A stretch of 25,049 bases of DNA from Dehalococcoidia bacterium. Its GTDB lineage: Bacteria; Chloroflexota; Dehalococcoidia; GIF9; AB-539-J10. The position numbers and the translations under genes were made by a program. The stretch spans positions 1 to 25,049 of the forward strand of contig JAGMBH010000146.1 of the NCBI GenBank assembly GCA_023129815.1. Direction: 5' to 3'. This document shows, in pieces, positions 16,007 to 22,371 of this stretch; position 1 is the first letter of the stretch; every line of letters starts with the position of its first letter. The notes beneath the pieces are model-generated. The model had not been told where the DNA came from, searched no databases, and worked only from the letters and a program-made list of their open reading frames with translations.

Positions 16007-16207
16007 CTATCTCAGAATATCATCATACCCCTCAAATATTGCTCTTAGCAAGTAGCCACTAATATCCTTTGGGCAATTTTTCTTCCAAATTTTGCCTCTG
16101 CACATAGAATAAGGCTCTCTCATAGTTTCTTCAACATCAGCTTTGGTTATCCCCCTCTTTTCCATTTTATACCATGCATAAGGGTGGAAGACAATCTTTT
16201 TAGCCAT
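16007..16207 (-). CDS. DUF4258 small protein, shortened at the C-terminus
   Basis: A 66-residue protein matching DUF4258, a RelE/BrnT-like small fold: IVFHPYAWYKMEKRGITKAD, VEETMREPYSM, LLRAIFEGYDDIL. Family members normally continue with a final strand (roughly 'vvTaY' and more), which is missing here. The frame stops right after DDILR, 25 bases before the DUF433 start. It may therefore be inactive. It lies immediately downstream (minus strand) of the second copy of the 106-bp repeat. Confidence 0.6.
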   Translation of the reverse strand: MAKKIVFHPYAWYKMEKRGITKADVEETMREPYSMCRGKIWKKNCPKDISGYLLRAIFEGYDDILR

Positions 16208-16227
16208 GCTATGAAGCTTTCTGTGAC

Positions 16228-16333
16228 CCTTTGCTTATCATATAATCCTTGAGTGCTTTTTGCCAGGCGTTCAAGTCATCTGTAGTTGCCTGATTTATCA
16301 GGCAAGTTAGTTAGTTGGCTTAGTTGGGATGGT
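16228..16333. repeat. 106-bp direct repeat, copy 2
   Basis: Near-identical to 15483-15588, with the same palindrome at 16286-16305. Beyond it, low-complexity DNA (GGTTGAGATAGTTGAGTTGG) continues toward the protease gene. Recombination between the two copies would delete the 745 bp carrying the DUF5615/DUF433/DUF4258 genes. Confidence 0.85.
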
Positions 16334-16355
16334 TGAGATAGTTGAGTTGGTTTAC

Positions 16356-16715
16356 TCATATCATGAGCAGCTCTACGGGTTTTAATTTTTTTGTTACAGG
16401 ATCTATTTGGTAGCCCAATGATTCTAAAGCTGTGACTCCAAGGATAGGAAGATCCTCCTTTTCCCCAAATATCACTGGGACGCCAGCACGCGCTTCATCA
16501 TATTCAATCACAATGACTCCCGTGTCCCTTTCTATAATGGCACCTCCAAAAACTCTCAGCTTCCTTCGAGCGATTGGCTTAAGTGCTAGCTCTTCAAGCA
16601 GGGCGCGAGGAATAGCCGTAAAGAGTGCTCCACTATCTACCAAAAGCTCTATATCTCTTAGTTTTGTTAGGTCAGCGGGATTAGAAATCCTGACTTTAAC
16701 ATTTGTAAACCCCAT
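16356..16715 (-). CDS. Retropepsin-like (clan AA) aspartic protease
   Basis: A 119-residue single-domain protein. The active-site aspartate is in LLVDSGALFTAIPRALLEEL (the D-S/T-G motif). The second hallmark, LPILGVTALESLGYQIDPVT, corresponds to the ILG segment of retropepsins. Small clan AA proteases like this are common as solitary bacterial genes and must dimerise to be active. Their substrates are generally unknown, and nothing links this one to glycan synthesis. ATG 16715 follows AAGGAG by seven bases. Confidence 0.75.
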   Translation of the reverse strand: MGFTNVKVRISNPADLTKLRDIELLVDSGALFTAIPRALLEELALKPIARRKLRVFGGAIIERDTGVIVIEYDEARAGVPVIFGEKEDLPILGVTALESLGYQIDPVTKKLKPVELLMI

Positions 16716-16839
16716 AATTACTCTCCTTCAAAATCTCACAAAATATTATAGCAAGTTCGTTCATTAGTGCAATATTTGGGTTGGCATCCATAGCTCGCTC
16801 TCAGCTTATCCAACGTTATTTCTGCCTGGCTGTTATAAA

Positions 16840-17844
16840 TCATGGCTCATTACAGAAGCTCATAATTGTTTGCCTAAGCCCTTGTTCTAAAGTATGTTTG
16901 GGACTGTAGCCGAATTCTTTAGCTTTGGAAATGTCAGCCAGGCTGTGCCTTATATCGCCCGGCCTTGGCTGCTGGTAGATTGGCTTTATGTCTTTGCCTG
17001 TGAGTTTAGTGATGAGCCTTGCCAAATTGTTTATAGTGACCCTCTGACCTGTGCCAATATTAAAAACTCCCGTAGCATCGCTTTCAGCAGCCAGAATAGT
17101 AGCCTCTACAGCGTCTTTCACGAAAGTGAAGTCCCTGCTTTGTTCGCCATCACCAAAGACGGTGGGAGGGTTTCCCTCAGAGAGCCTTTTGATAAATATG
17201 GGAATCACAGCGGCATATTGTGAATTTGGATCCTGCCTTGGTCCATAGACATTGAAATATCTGAGGCAGACGGTGGGAAGGCCATAGACCTGATAGAAGG
17301 CCTGGCAGTAGTATTCACTGCAAAGCTTGCTGACAGCATAGGGTGATTGTGGGTTAGGTGGCATGTCTTCTTTCTTAGGCAAGGTTGGGATATCGCCATA
17401 TACAGAGGCGGACGATGCATAAATGACTTTCTTGACGCCGTTATCCCTTGCTGCCAGAAGCACATTTAGAGTTCCGGTTGTGTTTACCTCGTGAGAAGCT
17501 AGAGGGTTTTCTATGCTTCGGGGGACACTGGGGATGGCTGCTAGATGAAAGACAAAATCCACCCCCTGAAAGATTTCTTGCAGTAAGGGCAGTTTTGTTA
17601 TAGACCCTTCGATGAAGTCAACCCCCCGAGTCATAGAGTTTGTTGAGTTCTTTGAGTTTACAGGGTTTGGTGAAATGCGCGATGAATTAATAAGTGTTTT
17701 TATGTTCTCCATCTTTCCCGTGGAAAGGTCATCGAGAATGATAACCTGATAACCTCGCCTTACCAGTTCTTCAGCGAGGTGTGAGCCGATGAATCCAGCG
17801 CCACCGGTGACAAGTGCAGTCTTGAGTCCCGAGTCTCGGGTCAT
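16840..17844 (-). CDS. NAD-dependent epimerase/dehydratase, UDP-glucose 4-epimerase-like
   Basis: A 334-residue extended SDR. It has TGGAGFIGSHLAEELV (NAD loop), FHLAAIPSVPRS, YASSASVYGD, catalytic YAVSK, and LRYFNVYGPRQDP, the pattern of UDP-(GlcNAc/glucose) 4-epimerases and of WbpP/GnE-like enzymes. It would supply UDP-galacto sugars to the glycan; exact specificity cannot be set. Residues about 54-72 (SSRISPNPVNSKNSTNS) are a low-complexity insertion not expected in the family, encoded by repeats of AACTCAA-type DNA. The first codons (TRDSGLKTA) are also encoded by repetitive GACTCGGGACTCAAGACT. The ribosome site AGGGGAG lies in the end of the IVP gene. Confidence 0.85.
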   Translation of the reverse strand: MTRDSGLKTALVTGGAGFIGSHLAEELVRRGYQVIILDDLSTGKMENIKTLINSSRISPNPVNSKNSTNSMTRGVDFIEGSITKLPLLQEIFQGVDFVFHLAAIPSVPRSIENPLASHEVNTTGTLNVLLAARDNGVKKVIYASSASVYGDIPTLPKKEDMPPNPQSPYAVSKLCSEYYCQAFYQVYGLPTVCLRYFNVYGPRQDPNSQYAAVIPIFIKRLSEGNPPTVFGDGEQSRDFTFVKDAVEATILAAESDATGVFNIGTGQRVTINNLARLITKLTGKDIKPIYQQPRPGDIRHSLADISKAKEFGYSPKHTLEQGLRQTIMSFCNEP

Positions 17845-17847
17845 GCG

Positions 17848-18210
17848 TTAATCTCCCCTTAAGTATCTCGTAAATCCAGAAATCAACCTTATGGTCTCTT
17901 CCGATAGTTCATATAACTGCTTAAAGGTGGCTTCGGATATGTATTTCAGATCAAGGGCCACATATAATTGACTTTGCACTTCAGAGGCAGACCCCTTAGC
18001 AACGTGCAGAAACTGAATGAATTCCTTATCGGTCTGCCTAGAGAAACCTTCAGCGATATTACTCATTACAGAGACAGAAGCTCGCCTAATCTGATCCCTT
18101 AACCCGTAGTCCTTGGCGAAATCTCTTTTGTTTGTGACTTGATAGGTGCTCCTTACTAGCTCCCTTGCTTTTTGCCAGGATTGAATGTCCTCGAACTTCT
18201 CTATTTTCAT
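17848..18210 (-). CDS. Four-helix-bundle protein (23S rRNA intervening-sequence protein / Avd-like family)
   Basis: A 120-residue protein of the IVP/'S23' four-helix-bundle family: FEDIQSWQKARELV at the start, then YGLRDQIRRASVSVMSNIAE, GFSRQTDKEFIQFLHVAKGS and a C-terminal helix with LSEETIRLISGF. Members form pentameric barrels. The family includes the Avd accessory protein of diversity-generating retroelements and proteins from 23S rRNA insertions, but in most genomes, as here, the gene stands alone and its role is unknown. Its 5' end is tandemly repeated upstream (18211-18813), and a decayed paralogue lies at 18450-18626. Its 3' end overlaps the ribosome site of the epimerase. Confidence 0.85.
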   Translation of the reverse strand: MKIEKFEDIQSWQKARELVRSTYQVTNKRDFAKDYGLRDQIRRASVSVMSNIAEGFSRQTDKEFIQFLHVAKGSASEVQSQLYVALDLKYISEATFKQLYELSEETIRLISGFTRYLRGD

Positions 18211-18406
18211 TTTTCTCGACTCTAGACTAACGACTATAGACTAATGACTATATGACTAACCTTGCCTTTTTGCCAGGCTTGTATATCTTCGAACCTCTCT
18301 ATTTTCATTCTTCTCGACTCTAGACTAACGACTATAGACTAATGACTATATGACTAACCTTGCCTTTTTGCCAAGGTTGTATATCTTCGAACCTCTCTAT
18401 TTTCAT
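18211..18406 (-). repeat. Two tandem 98-bp units repeating the 5' end of the IVP gene
   Basis: Immediately upstream of the IVP gene, two 98-bp units each hold a start codon (ATG at 18308 and 18406) and about 16 codons of the IVP N-terminus (MKIERFEDIQPWQKGK or ...QAWQKGK). Each then leads into GACTAxx-type DNA. Each unit reads as a 24-residue peptide that stops within the spacer. Two more units lie at 18668-18813. Confidence 0.85.
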
Positions 18407-18449
18407 TTTTCTCGACTCTAGACTAACGACTATAGACTAATGACTATAT

Positions 18450-18626
18450 TCATTTCACCGGGCGGGCAATATTAGACATTACCGAGACCGCCGCACTTTG
18501 GACTTGCTCCCTAAACTTATAGTCGCTGCCAAAACCCTTATCAGATTTTACAGCATCATAAACCATCTTCACTAGAGTCCTAGCCTCTTGTCAAGCTTGG
18601 ATGTCTTCAAACCTTTCTATTTTCAT
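18450..18626 (-). pseudogene. Broken paralogue of the four-helix-bundle (IVP) gene
   Basis: Starting at ATG 18626 the frame reads MKIERFEDIQA, then a TGA where Trp is expected, then QEARTLVKMVYDAVKSDKGF and REQVQSAAVSVMSNIA, then RPVK and stop at 18450. This is the first half of an IVP paralogue, different in sequence from the intact gene. It carries a nonsense change (TGG to TGA) and is cut off just where SNIAEG is expected. The last codons and the bases after them match the end of glmS and its trailing spacer. Confidence 0.8.
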
Positions 18627-18667
18627 TTGTGACTGTCAGACTATCGACTAGCGACTACTTTACTAAC

Positions 18668-18870
18668 CTTGCCTTTTTGCCAAGGTTGTATATCTTCGAA
18701 CCTCTCTATTTTCATTTTTCTCGACTCTAGACTAACGACTATAGACTAATGACTATATGACTAGCCTTGCCTTTTCGCCAAGCTTGAATATCTTCGAACC
18801 TCTCTATTTTCATTTTTCTCGACTCTAGACTAATGACTATAGACTAATGACTATAGACTAATGACTATTT
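18668..18870 (-). repeat. Two further 98-bp IVP-5'-end units and GACTAAT spacer next to glmS
   Basis: Start codons at 18715 and 18813 head two more units with the same 16-codon IVP start (one reads QAWRKGK). Between the last unit and the glmS stop is TAGACTAATGACTA repeated three times. Together with 18211-18406, this leaves the roughly 660-bp gap between glmS and the IVP gene without any intact gene. Confidence 0.85.
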
Positions 18871-19641
18871 TCATTTCACGGTGACTGATTTAGCCAGGTT
18901 GCGTGGCTTGTCGGGGTCTTTGCCCCGCTTTACCGCAAGATGGTAAGCCAGTAGATGGAGCGGAGCAATAGAAACCAGGGGGTAAAACAGATCGTTGACC
19001 GGAGGGATCTTTATCCAAAAGTCATAAACTTCATCTTCTTTATCTGATACGCCAATGATAAAGGCACCTCTCGCTTTTGCCTCCATGACATTGCTCAGGG
19101 TCTCATGAAAAGTATAATCATTCGGACAGATAGCAACCACTGGAGTTCCTTCTTCTATGAGCGCCAAAGTCCCGTGCTTCAGTTCTCCAGCAGGCAGTCC
19201 CTCAGCATGTATATAGGAGATTTCCTTGAGTTTCAGAGCTGCTTCGGAGGCTATGGGAAAGTTGATTCCTCTGGCTATGTAATAGAAATCCTTAGCATCC
19301 TTAAACCTTTCGGCAAGCTCTTCTAATTTTGTTCCATTCAGCCTGAGTGTTTTGGCTAACTCCTCAGAAACGTTTTTAAGATTGCTGACCGCCTTATCAA
19401 ATTGATTGACCATAGTGAAGGAGAGCAAATAGAAAATCGCCAGCTGGCTTAGCAAGGATTTGGTAGCAGCTACAGCTATCTCGGGGCCACAGTTGAGATA
19501 TATAGTAGCATTGCTCATCCTGGAGAGCAATGAGTTAAATCTATTTACTATGGAGATAACCTGCGCTCCATTGGCTCTGGCTCTCTTTACTCCCTCAGTG
19601 ACATCGGCAGTCTCACCACTTTGGGAAACAGCAATAACCAA
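18871..19641 (-). CDS. glmS: GlmS, C-terminal isomerase (SIS) part after a frameshift
   Basis: This frame supplies the second part of glucosamine-6-phosphate synthase. It opens with VIAVSQSGETADVTEGV of the first SIS domain, then IAVAATKSL, the second SIS domain with YIHAEGLPAGELKHGTLALI, and the invariant end DKPRNLAKSVTVK. In this frame the homology extends further upstream as SIDKNTLVIAVSQSG, beyond the nominal start, to about base 19665. The true protein is therefore a continuation of the upstream frame, and the junction needs one extra base (or two fewer). Joined, the two parts would make 592 residues, normal for GlmS. Either the gene is mutated or the assembly has an indel. Confidence 0.85.
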   Translation of the reverse strand: MVIAVSQSGETADVTEGVKRARANGAQVISIVNRFNSLLSRMSNATIYLNCGPEIAVAATKSLLSQLAIFYLLSFTMVNQFDKAVSNLKNVSEELAKTLRLNGTKLEELAERFKDAKDFYYIARGINFPIASEAALKLKEISYIHAEGLPAGELKHGTLALIEEGTPVVAICPNDYTFHETLSNVMEAKARGAFIIGVSDKEDEVYDFWIKIPPVNDLFYPLVSIAPLHLLAYHLAVKRGKDPDKPRNLAKSVTVK

Positions 19642-20648
19642 GGTATTTTTATCAATAGATCTCGAGAAAAGTATTCAAACTCGGAAGCCATGACTACATC
19701 ACAGAATTTTTTCGGTATTTTAGAGAAGAGATATCTACCTACAAGGGCAGCATACCTCGAGGTGCCACAAGCAGTAATAATCACTTGCCTGGCTCTCAGA
19801 ATATCCATAGCCAATTGGGTGAACTGTCCCTTGTCTTGCATTATCGCTTTCCTGATTGCCTGAGGTTCCTCCACTATCTCTTTGAGCATAAAGTATTTGT
19901 AGCTGCCTTTATCAGAAGCTTGTCCCTCCAGGTTTAAAGTACTCATCTCCTTTTGGATTTCCCTTCCTCTTGCATCAAGGAAAGTCACCCCTTCACTTCT
20001 GAGTATAGCTATCTCATCATCCTCAGGGAAGGCTACCCTGGCCCTACGGTCAGAATAAGATAAGATGTCGCTGGTAGCAAAAGAACCGTTGTCTCCTATG
20101 CCAATAACCAGGGAATTATCCTTTCTAGCCGCCACCATTTTCTGGGGCTCTTGTGCCGAGATAGCAACAAAGGCGTAAGAGCCTTTCAGACGCTGTATAG
20201 CTTTATAGACAGCCTTTTCCAACGTGCTACTTTCCTTCAAACACTCTTCGATAAGATGGGGGATAACCTCGGTATCCGTCTCAGAGGTAAAGATATGCCC
20301 GTTGTCTTTAAGTATCTGCCGTAGCTCCTTGTAGTTTTCTATGATCCCATTGTGGACGACAGCAATCTGATTAGCACAGTCAAGATGCGGGTGGGCATTT
20401 TTCTGGCTTACGCCTCCATGAGTTGCCCAGCGAGTATGGCCTATGGCGATATTGCCAGGAAGCTGCTCCAGTTTGTGCTTTTGATTTACCTCTTCAATCT
20501 TGCCCGCATCCTTCTTAAGATGCAGCTTACCATCCTTGATGCTGGCCATGCCCGCAGAATCATAGCCGCGGTATTCTAATTTATACAAGCCCCTAAGCAC
20601 GATTGGTGCTGCTGGCTCGTTGCCGACAAAGCCAATTATGCCGCACAT
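19587..20648 (-). CDS. glmS: GlmS, N-terminal glutaminase part and start of first SIS domain
   Basis: Glutamine:fructose-6-phosphate aminotransferase makes glucosamine-6-phosphate, the entry to UDP-GlcNAc. The N-terminal nucleophile Cys2 (MCGIIGFVG), RWATHGGVS, HNGIIENYKEL and SETDTEVIPHL of the glutaminase domain are intact. The first SIS domain starts with ITACGTSRYAALVGRYLF. Homology stops after EFEYFSR, and the remaining residues (DLLIKIPWLLLFPKVVRL and so on) are out-of-frame translation of the next stretch. The shift therefore lies at about 19660-19670. The ATG at 20648 has no obvious ribosome site; the sequence before it is GACTA-type repeat DNA. Confidence 0.88.
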   Translation of the reverse strand: MCGIIGFVGNEPAAPIVLRGLYKLEYRGYDSAGMASIKDGKLHLKKDAGKIEEVNQKHKLEQLPGNIAIGHTRWATHGGVSQKNAHPHLDCANQIAVVHNGIIENYKELRQILKDNGHIFTSETDTEVIPHLIEECLKESSTLEKAVYKAIQRLKGSYAFVAISAQEPQKMVAARKDNSLVIGIGDNGSFATSDILSYSDRRARVAFPEDDEIAILRSEGVTFLDARGREIQKEMSTLNLEGQASDKGSYKYFMLKEIVEEPQAIRKAIMQDKGQFTQLAMDILRARQVIITACGTSRYAALVGRYLFSKIPKKFCDVVMASEFEYFSRDLLIKIPWLLLFPKVVRLPMSLRE

Positions 20649-20654
20649 GGTAAT

Positions 20655-20712
20655 CAGTCTACAGTCTATAGCCTGAACTATCGACTATTGACTAGCGACT
20701 AGCGACTAATCT
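20655..20712. repeat. GACTAxx short-repeat spacer upstream of glmS
   Basis: Degenerate units related to GACTAGC and GACTATT are strung together just upstream of the glmS start. They resemble the spacers in the 98-bp array at 18211-18870 on the other side of glmS. Similar DNA thus flanks glmS on both sides. Confidence 0.6.
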
Positions 20713-20762
20713 TCCCTCCTTGCGTTGTTGATAACTTTATAATTTTCTGTAGTTAGAGCTAT

Positions 20763-21010
20763 TTTTCTCCCCTCGTGTCATTGCTAGCCGAAGGAGTGTT
20801 AATTTCATCCCTTCCCCCAGATTGCTTTGTCGCAAAAATCAATCCCCTATCTTTCTCCCCTTGTGTCATTGCTAGCCGGAGGAGTGTTAATTTCATCCCT
20901 TCCCCCAGATTGCTTTGCCGCACATATCAATCCCCTATCTTTCCCCCCTTGTGTCATTGCTAGCCGAAGGAGTATTAATTTCATCCCTTCCCCCAGATTG
21001 CTTTGTCGCA
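20763..21010. repeat. 88-bp tandem repeat, nearly three copies
   Basis: The marker GTGTCATTGCTAGCCG recurs at 20775, 20863 and 20951, exactly 88 bp apart, each followed by GGAGTGTTAATTTCATCCC (or a one-base variant) and CCCCCAGATTGCTTTG. The last copy merges into a CHSEP-type interspersed repeat (about 21011-21100). The array lies between glmS and the glmU-like gene and forms the latter's final codons and stop. Confidence 0.85.
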
Positions 21011-22371
21011 GAGGGGGAGTCCCGCCTATCCCCTTCCCTTACTTGGCCGGGGACTGCCCCTCGCAATGACGAAAGTGAAGAAGGCTCAGAATGACAGGAA
21101 AGAGTGTTGTCTGTAATTCTATAATTTTGAGCCCCTAAGGCCATTTTCCCTTCTGGCAGGTCCTGGGTCAAGCAAACATGAGGGCCGATGAATCCACCTG
21201 CCCCTACCCTTATTCCAGGCATGAGACTGACATGGATTCCTGTGTGGACTCCATTGCCTATAAAAGCCCCCAACTTATTTAAACCTGTGTCTATATCTTC
21301 TTTGCCAACCTTAACTGAGATGTTCCTTTCATCCAAACGAAGATTGGCAGTGACTGTCCCGGCACCAAAGGAGCAATCGTTGCCAGCAATTGAATCTCCA
21401 AAAAAACTTTTGTGAAACCAACACCCATCTCCTATGTAGCAGTGCTTTATTTCTGTGCCATAGCCAATCACACATCCTTCACCGATATGGCTGCCACCCC
21501 GGAGCAAGGCATTGTTGCCAATGATGCAATTTCGACTTATGTAGCATGGCCCCTTTATGACAGCATTTTCAAGAACTTTAACACCCTCTTCTATGAGGAC
21601 GTCTCCCTCAATGACTGCCGTTGGGGAGATAGTGGCTTTGGGCGAGATATTTTTCTTAATCTGTTTCAAGAAATGCTCCATTACCGGGAATATATCCCAG
21701 GGGTATTTAATAGCGCCCCAGAAACCATTATACCTCATAGCTTTAACTTTGTATCCTTCCTTTATCATTTTGTTCAAAGCTTGCTCATAGACATCATCGG
21801 CTGAGGTGACTACGGTTGCGATGCATTCCAAAAATTTCCCTGGCTGAGTGTGGAGATGGACTACCATGTTTACTAAATTAGAAGGTTCGTTACCCCTCCC
21901 TGGTTTTTCTATAATAGCCTTCACGTTTCCATCTTTGCTCAGCATCAAGTAGCCGCCAGGAAAATATTCCTCGACTTCGTAGGCAAGAATATAGGAAGTG
22001 CCCGGCTCCGTCCGGTATTTTTCCAGGATACCGGTATAAGCTGCTTTTTCGAAGATGTCATTGGGATTTACCACGATAATAGGCTCATCGGGCAACATCT
22101 TTTTGGCAGCCTCCAGGGCATTAGCCATGCCTAAGGGTTTTTCCTGGACCACAAAAGCAGCGTTAATTCCCGGGATATTCTGGGTAACAGCCTTTACTTT
22201 GTCTATATTGTTGGGGTTGCCAATGAGAATGAATTCTTTTAAGCCGGCTTTTCTTGCTTGCTCAATCTGGTGCTCAAGCAGGCTCTTTCCTAAGAACTTA
22301 AGCAAGAATTTATCCTCAGACAGTGGGGACATCCTTTTCCCCACGCCTCCACAAAGAAACACCACCTTCAT
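20935..22371 (-). CDS. glmU: Bifunctional sugar-1-phosphate nucleotidyltransferase / acetyltransferase (GlmU-like)
   Basis: The N-terminal nucleotidyltransferase domain starts VVFLCGGVGKRMSPLSEDKF, a variant of the G-G-x-G-x-R-x-x-P-L signature, and has VVNPNDIF around the metal-binding aspartate. The C-terminal half is a left-handed beta helix (CIIGNNALLRGGSHIGEG, then VIGYGTEIKHCYIGDGC, and onward to GVHTGIHVSLMPGIRVG). It should acetylate GlcN-1-P and/or form UDP-GlcNAc, downstream of GlmM. It resembles the archaeal-type two-domain enzymes more than Escherichia coli GlmU. Residues 426-478 come from an interspersed repeat that has replaced the normal stop. Its ATG overlaps the glmM stop (ATGA). 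Confidence 0.85.
   Translation of the reverse strand: MKVVFLCGGVGKRMSPLSEDKFLLKFLGKSLLEHQIEQARKAGLKEFILIGNPNNIDKVKAVTQNIPGINAAFVVQEKPLGMANALEAAKKMLPDEPIIVVNPNDIFEKAAYTGILEKYRTEPGTSYILAYEVEEYFPGGYLMLSKDGNVKAIIEKPGRGNEPSNLVNMVVHLHTQPGKFLECIATVVTSADDVYEQALNKMIKEGYKVKAMRYNGFWGAIKYPWDIFPVMEHFLKQIKKNISPKATISPTAVIEGDVLIEEGVKVLENAVIKGPCYISRNCIIGNNALLRGGSHIGEGCVIGYGTEIKHCYIGDGCWFHKSFFGDSIAGNDCSFGAGTVTANLRLDERNISVKVGKEDIDTGLNKLGAFIGNGVHTGIHVSLMPGIRVGAGGFIGPHVCLTQDLPEGKMALGAQNYRITDNTLSCHSEPSSLSSLRGAVPGQVREGDRRDSPSATKQSGGRDEINTPSASNDTRGER

Noticed and set aside
18591..18593. TGA at codon 12 of the IVP paralogue as recoded Trp or Sec
   Set aside because: Many intact genes here end in TGA (methyltransferase neighbours, glmS, glmM), and the paralogue is also truncated, so a nonsense mutation is simpler.
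18211..18870. CRISPR-like array because of regular 98-bp spacing
   Set aside because: The units are contiguous tandem copies that include coding sequence; there are no short repeats separated by unique spacers and no cas genes.
17848..18870. Diversity-generating retroelement, since the IVP family includes Avd
   Set aside because: No reverse transcriptase, no template/variable repeat pair with adenine-specific differences, and no variable target gene are visible.
19587..19680. Programmed ribosomal frameshift in glmS
   Set aside because: No slippery heptamer or downstream structure is evident at the point where homology changes frame, and glmS is not known to use one; mutation or indel error is more likely.
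20775..21069. Plus-strand reading frames across the 88-bp array (repeating LPPDCF and similar)
   Set aside because: They are periodic only because the DNA is a tandem repeat, with no ribosome site or family similarity.
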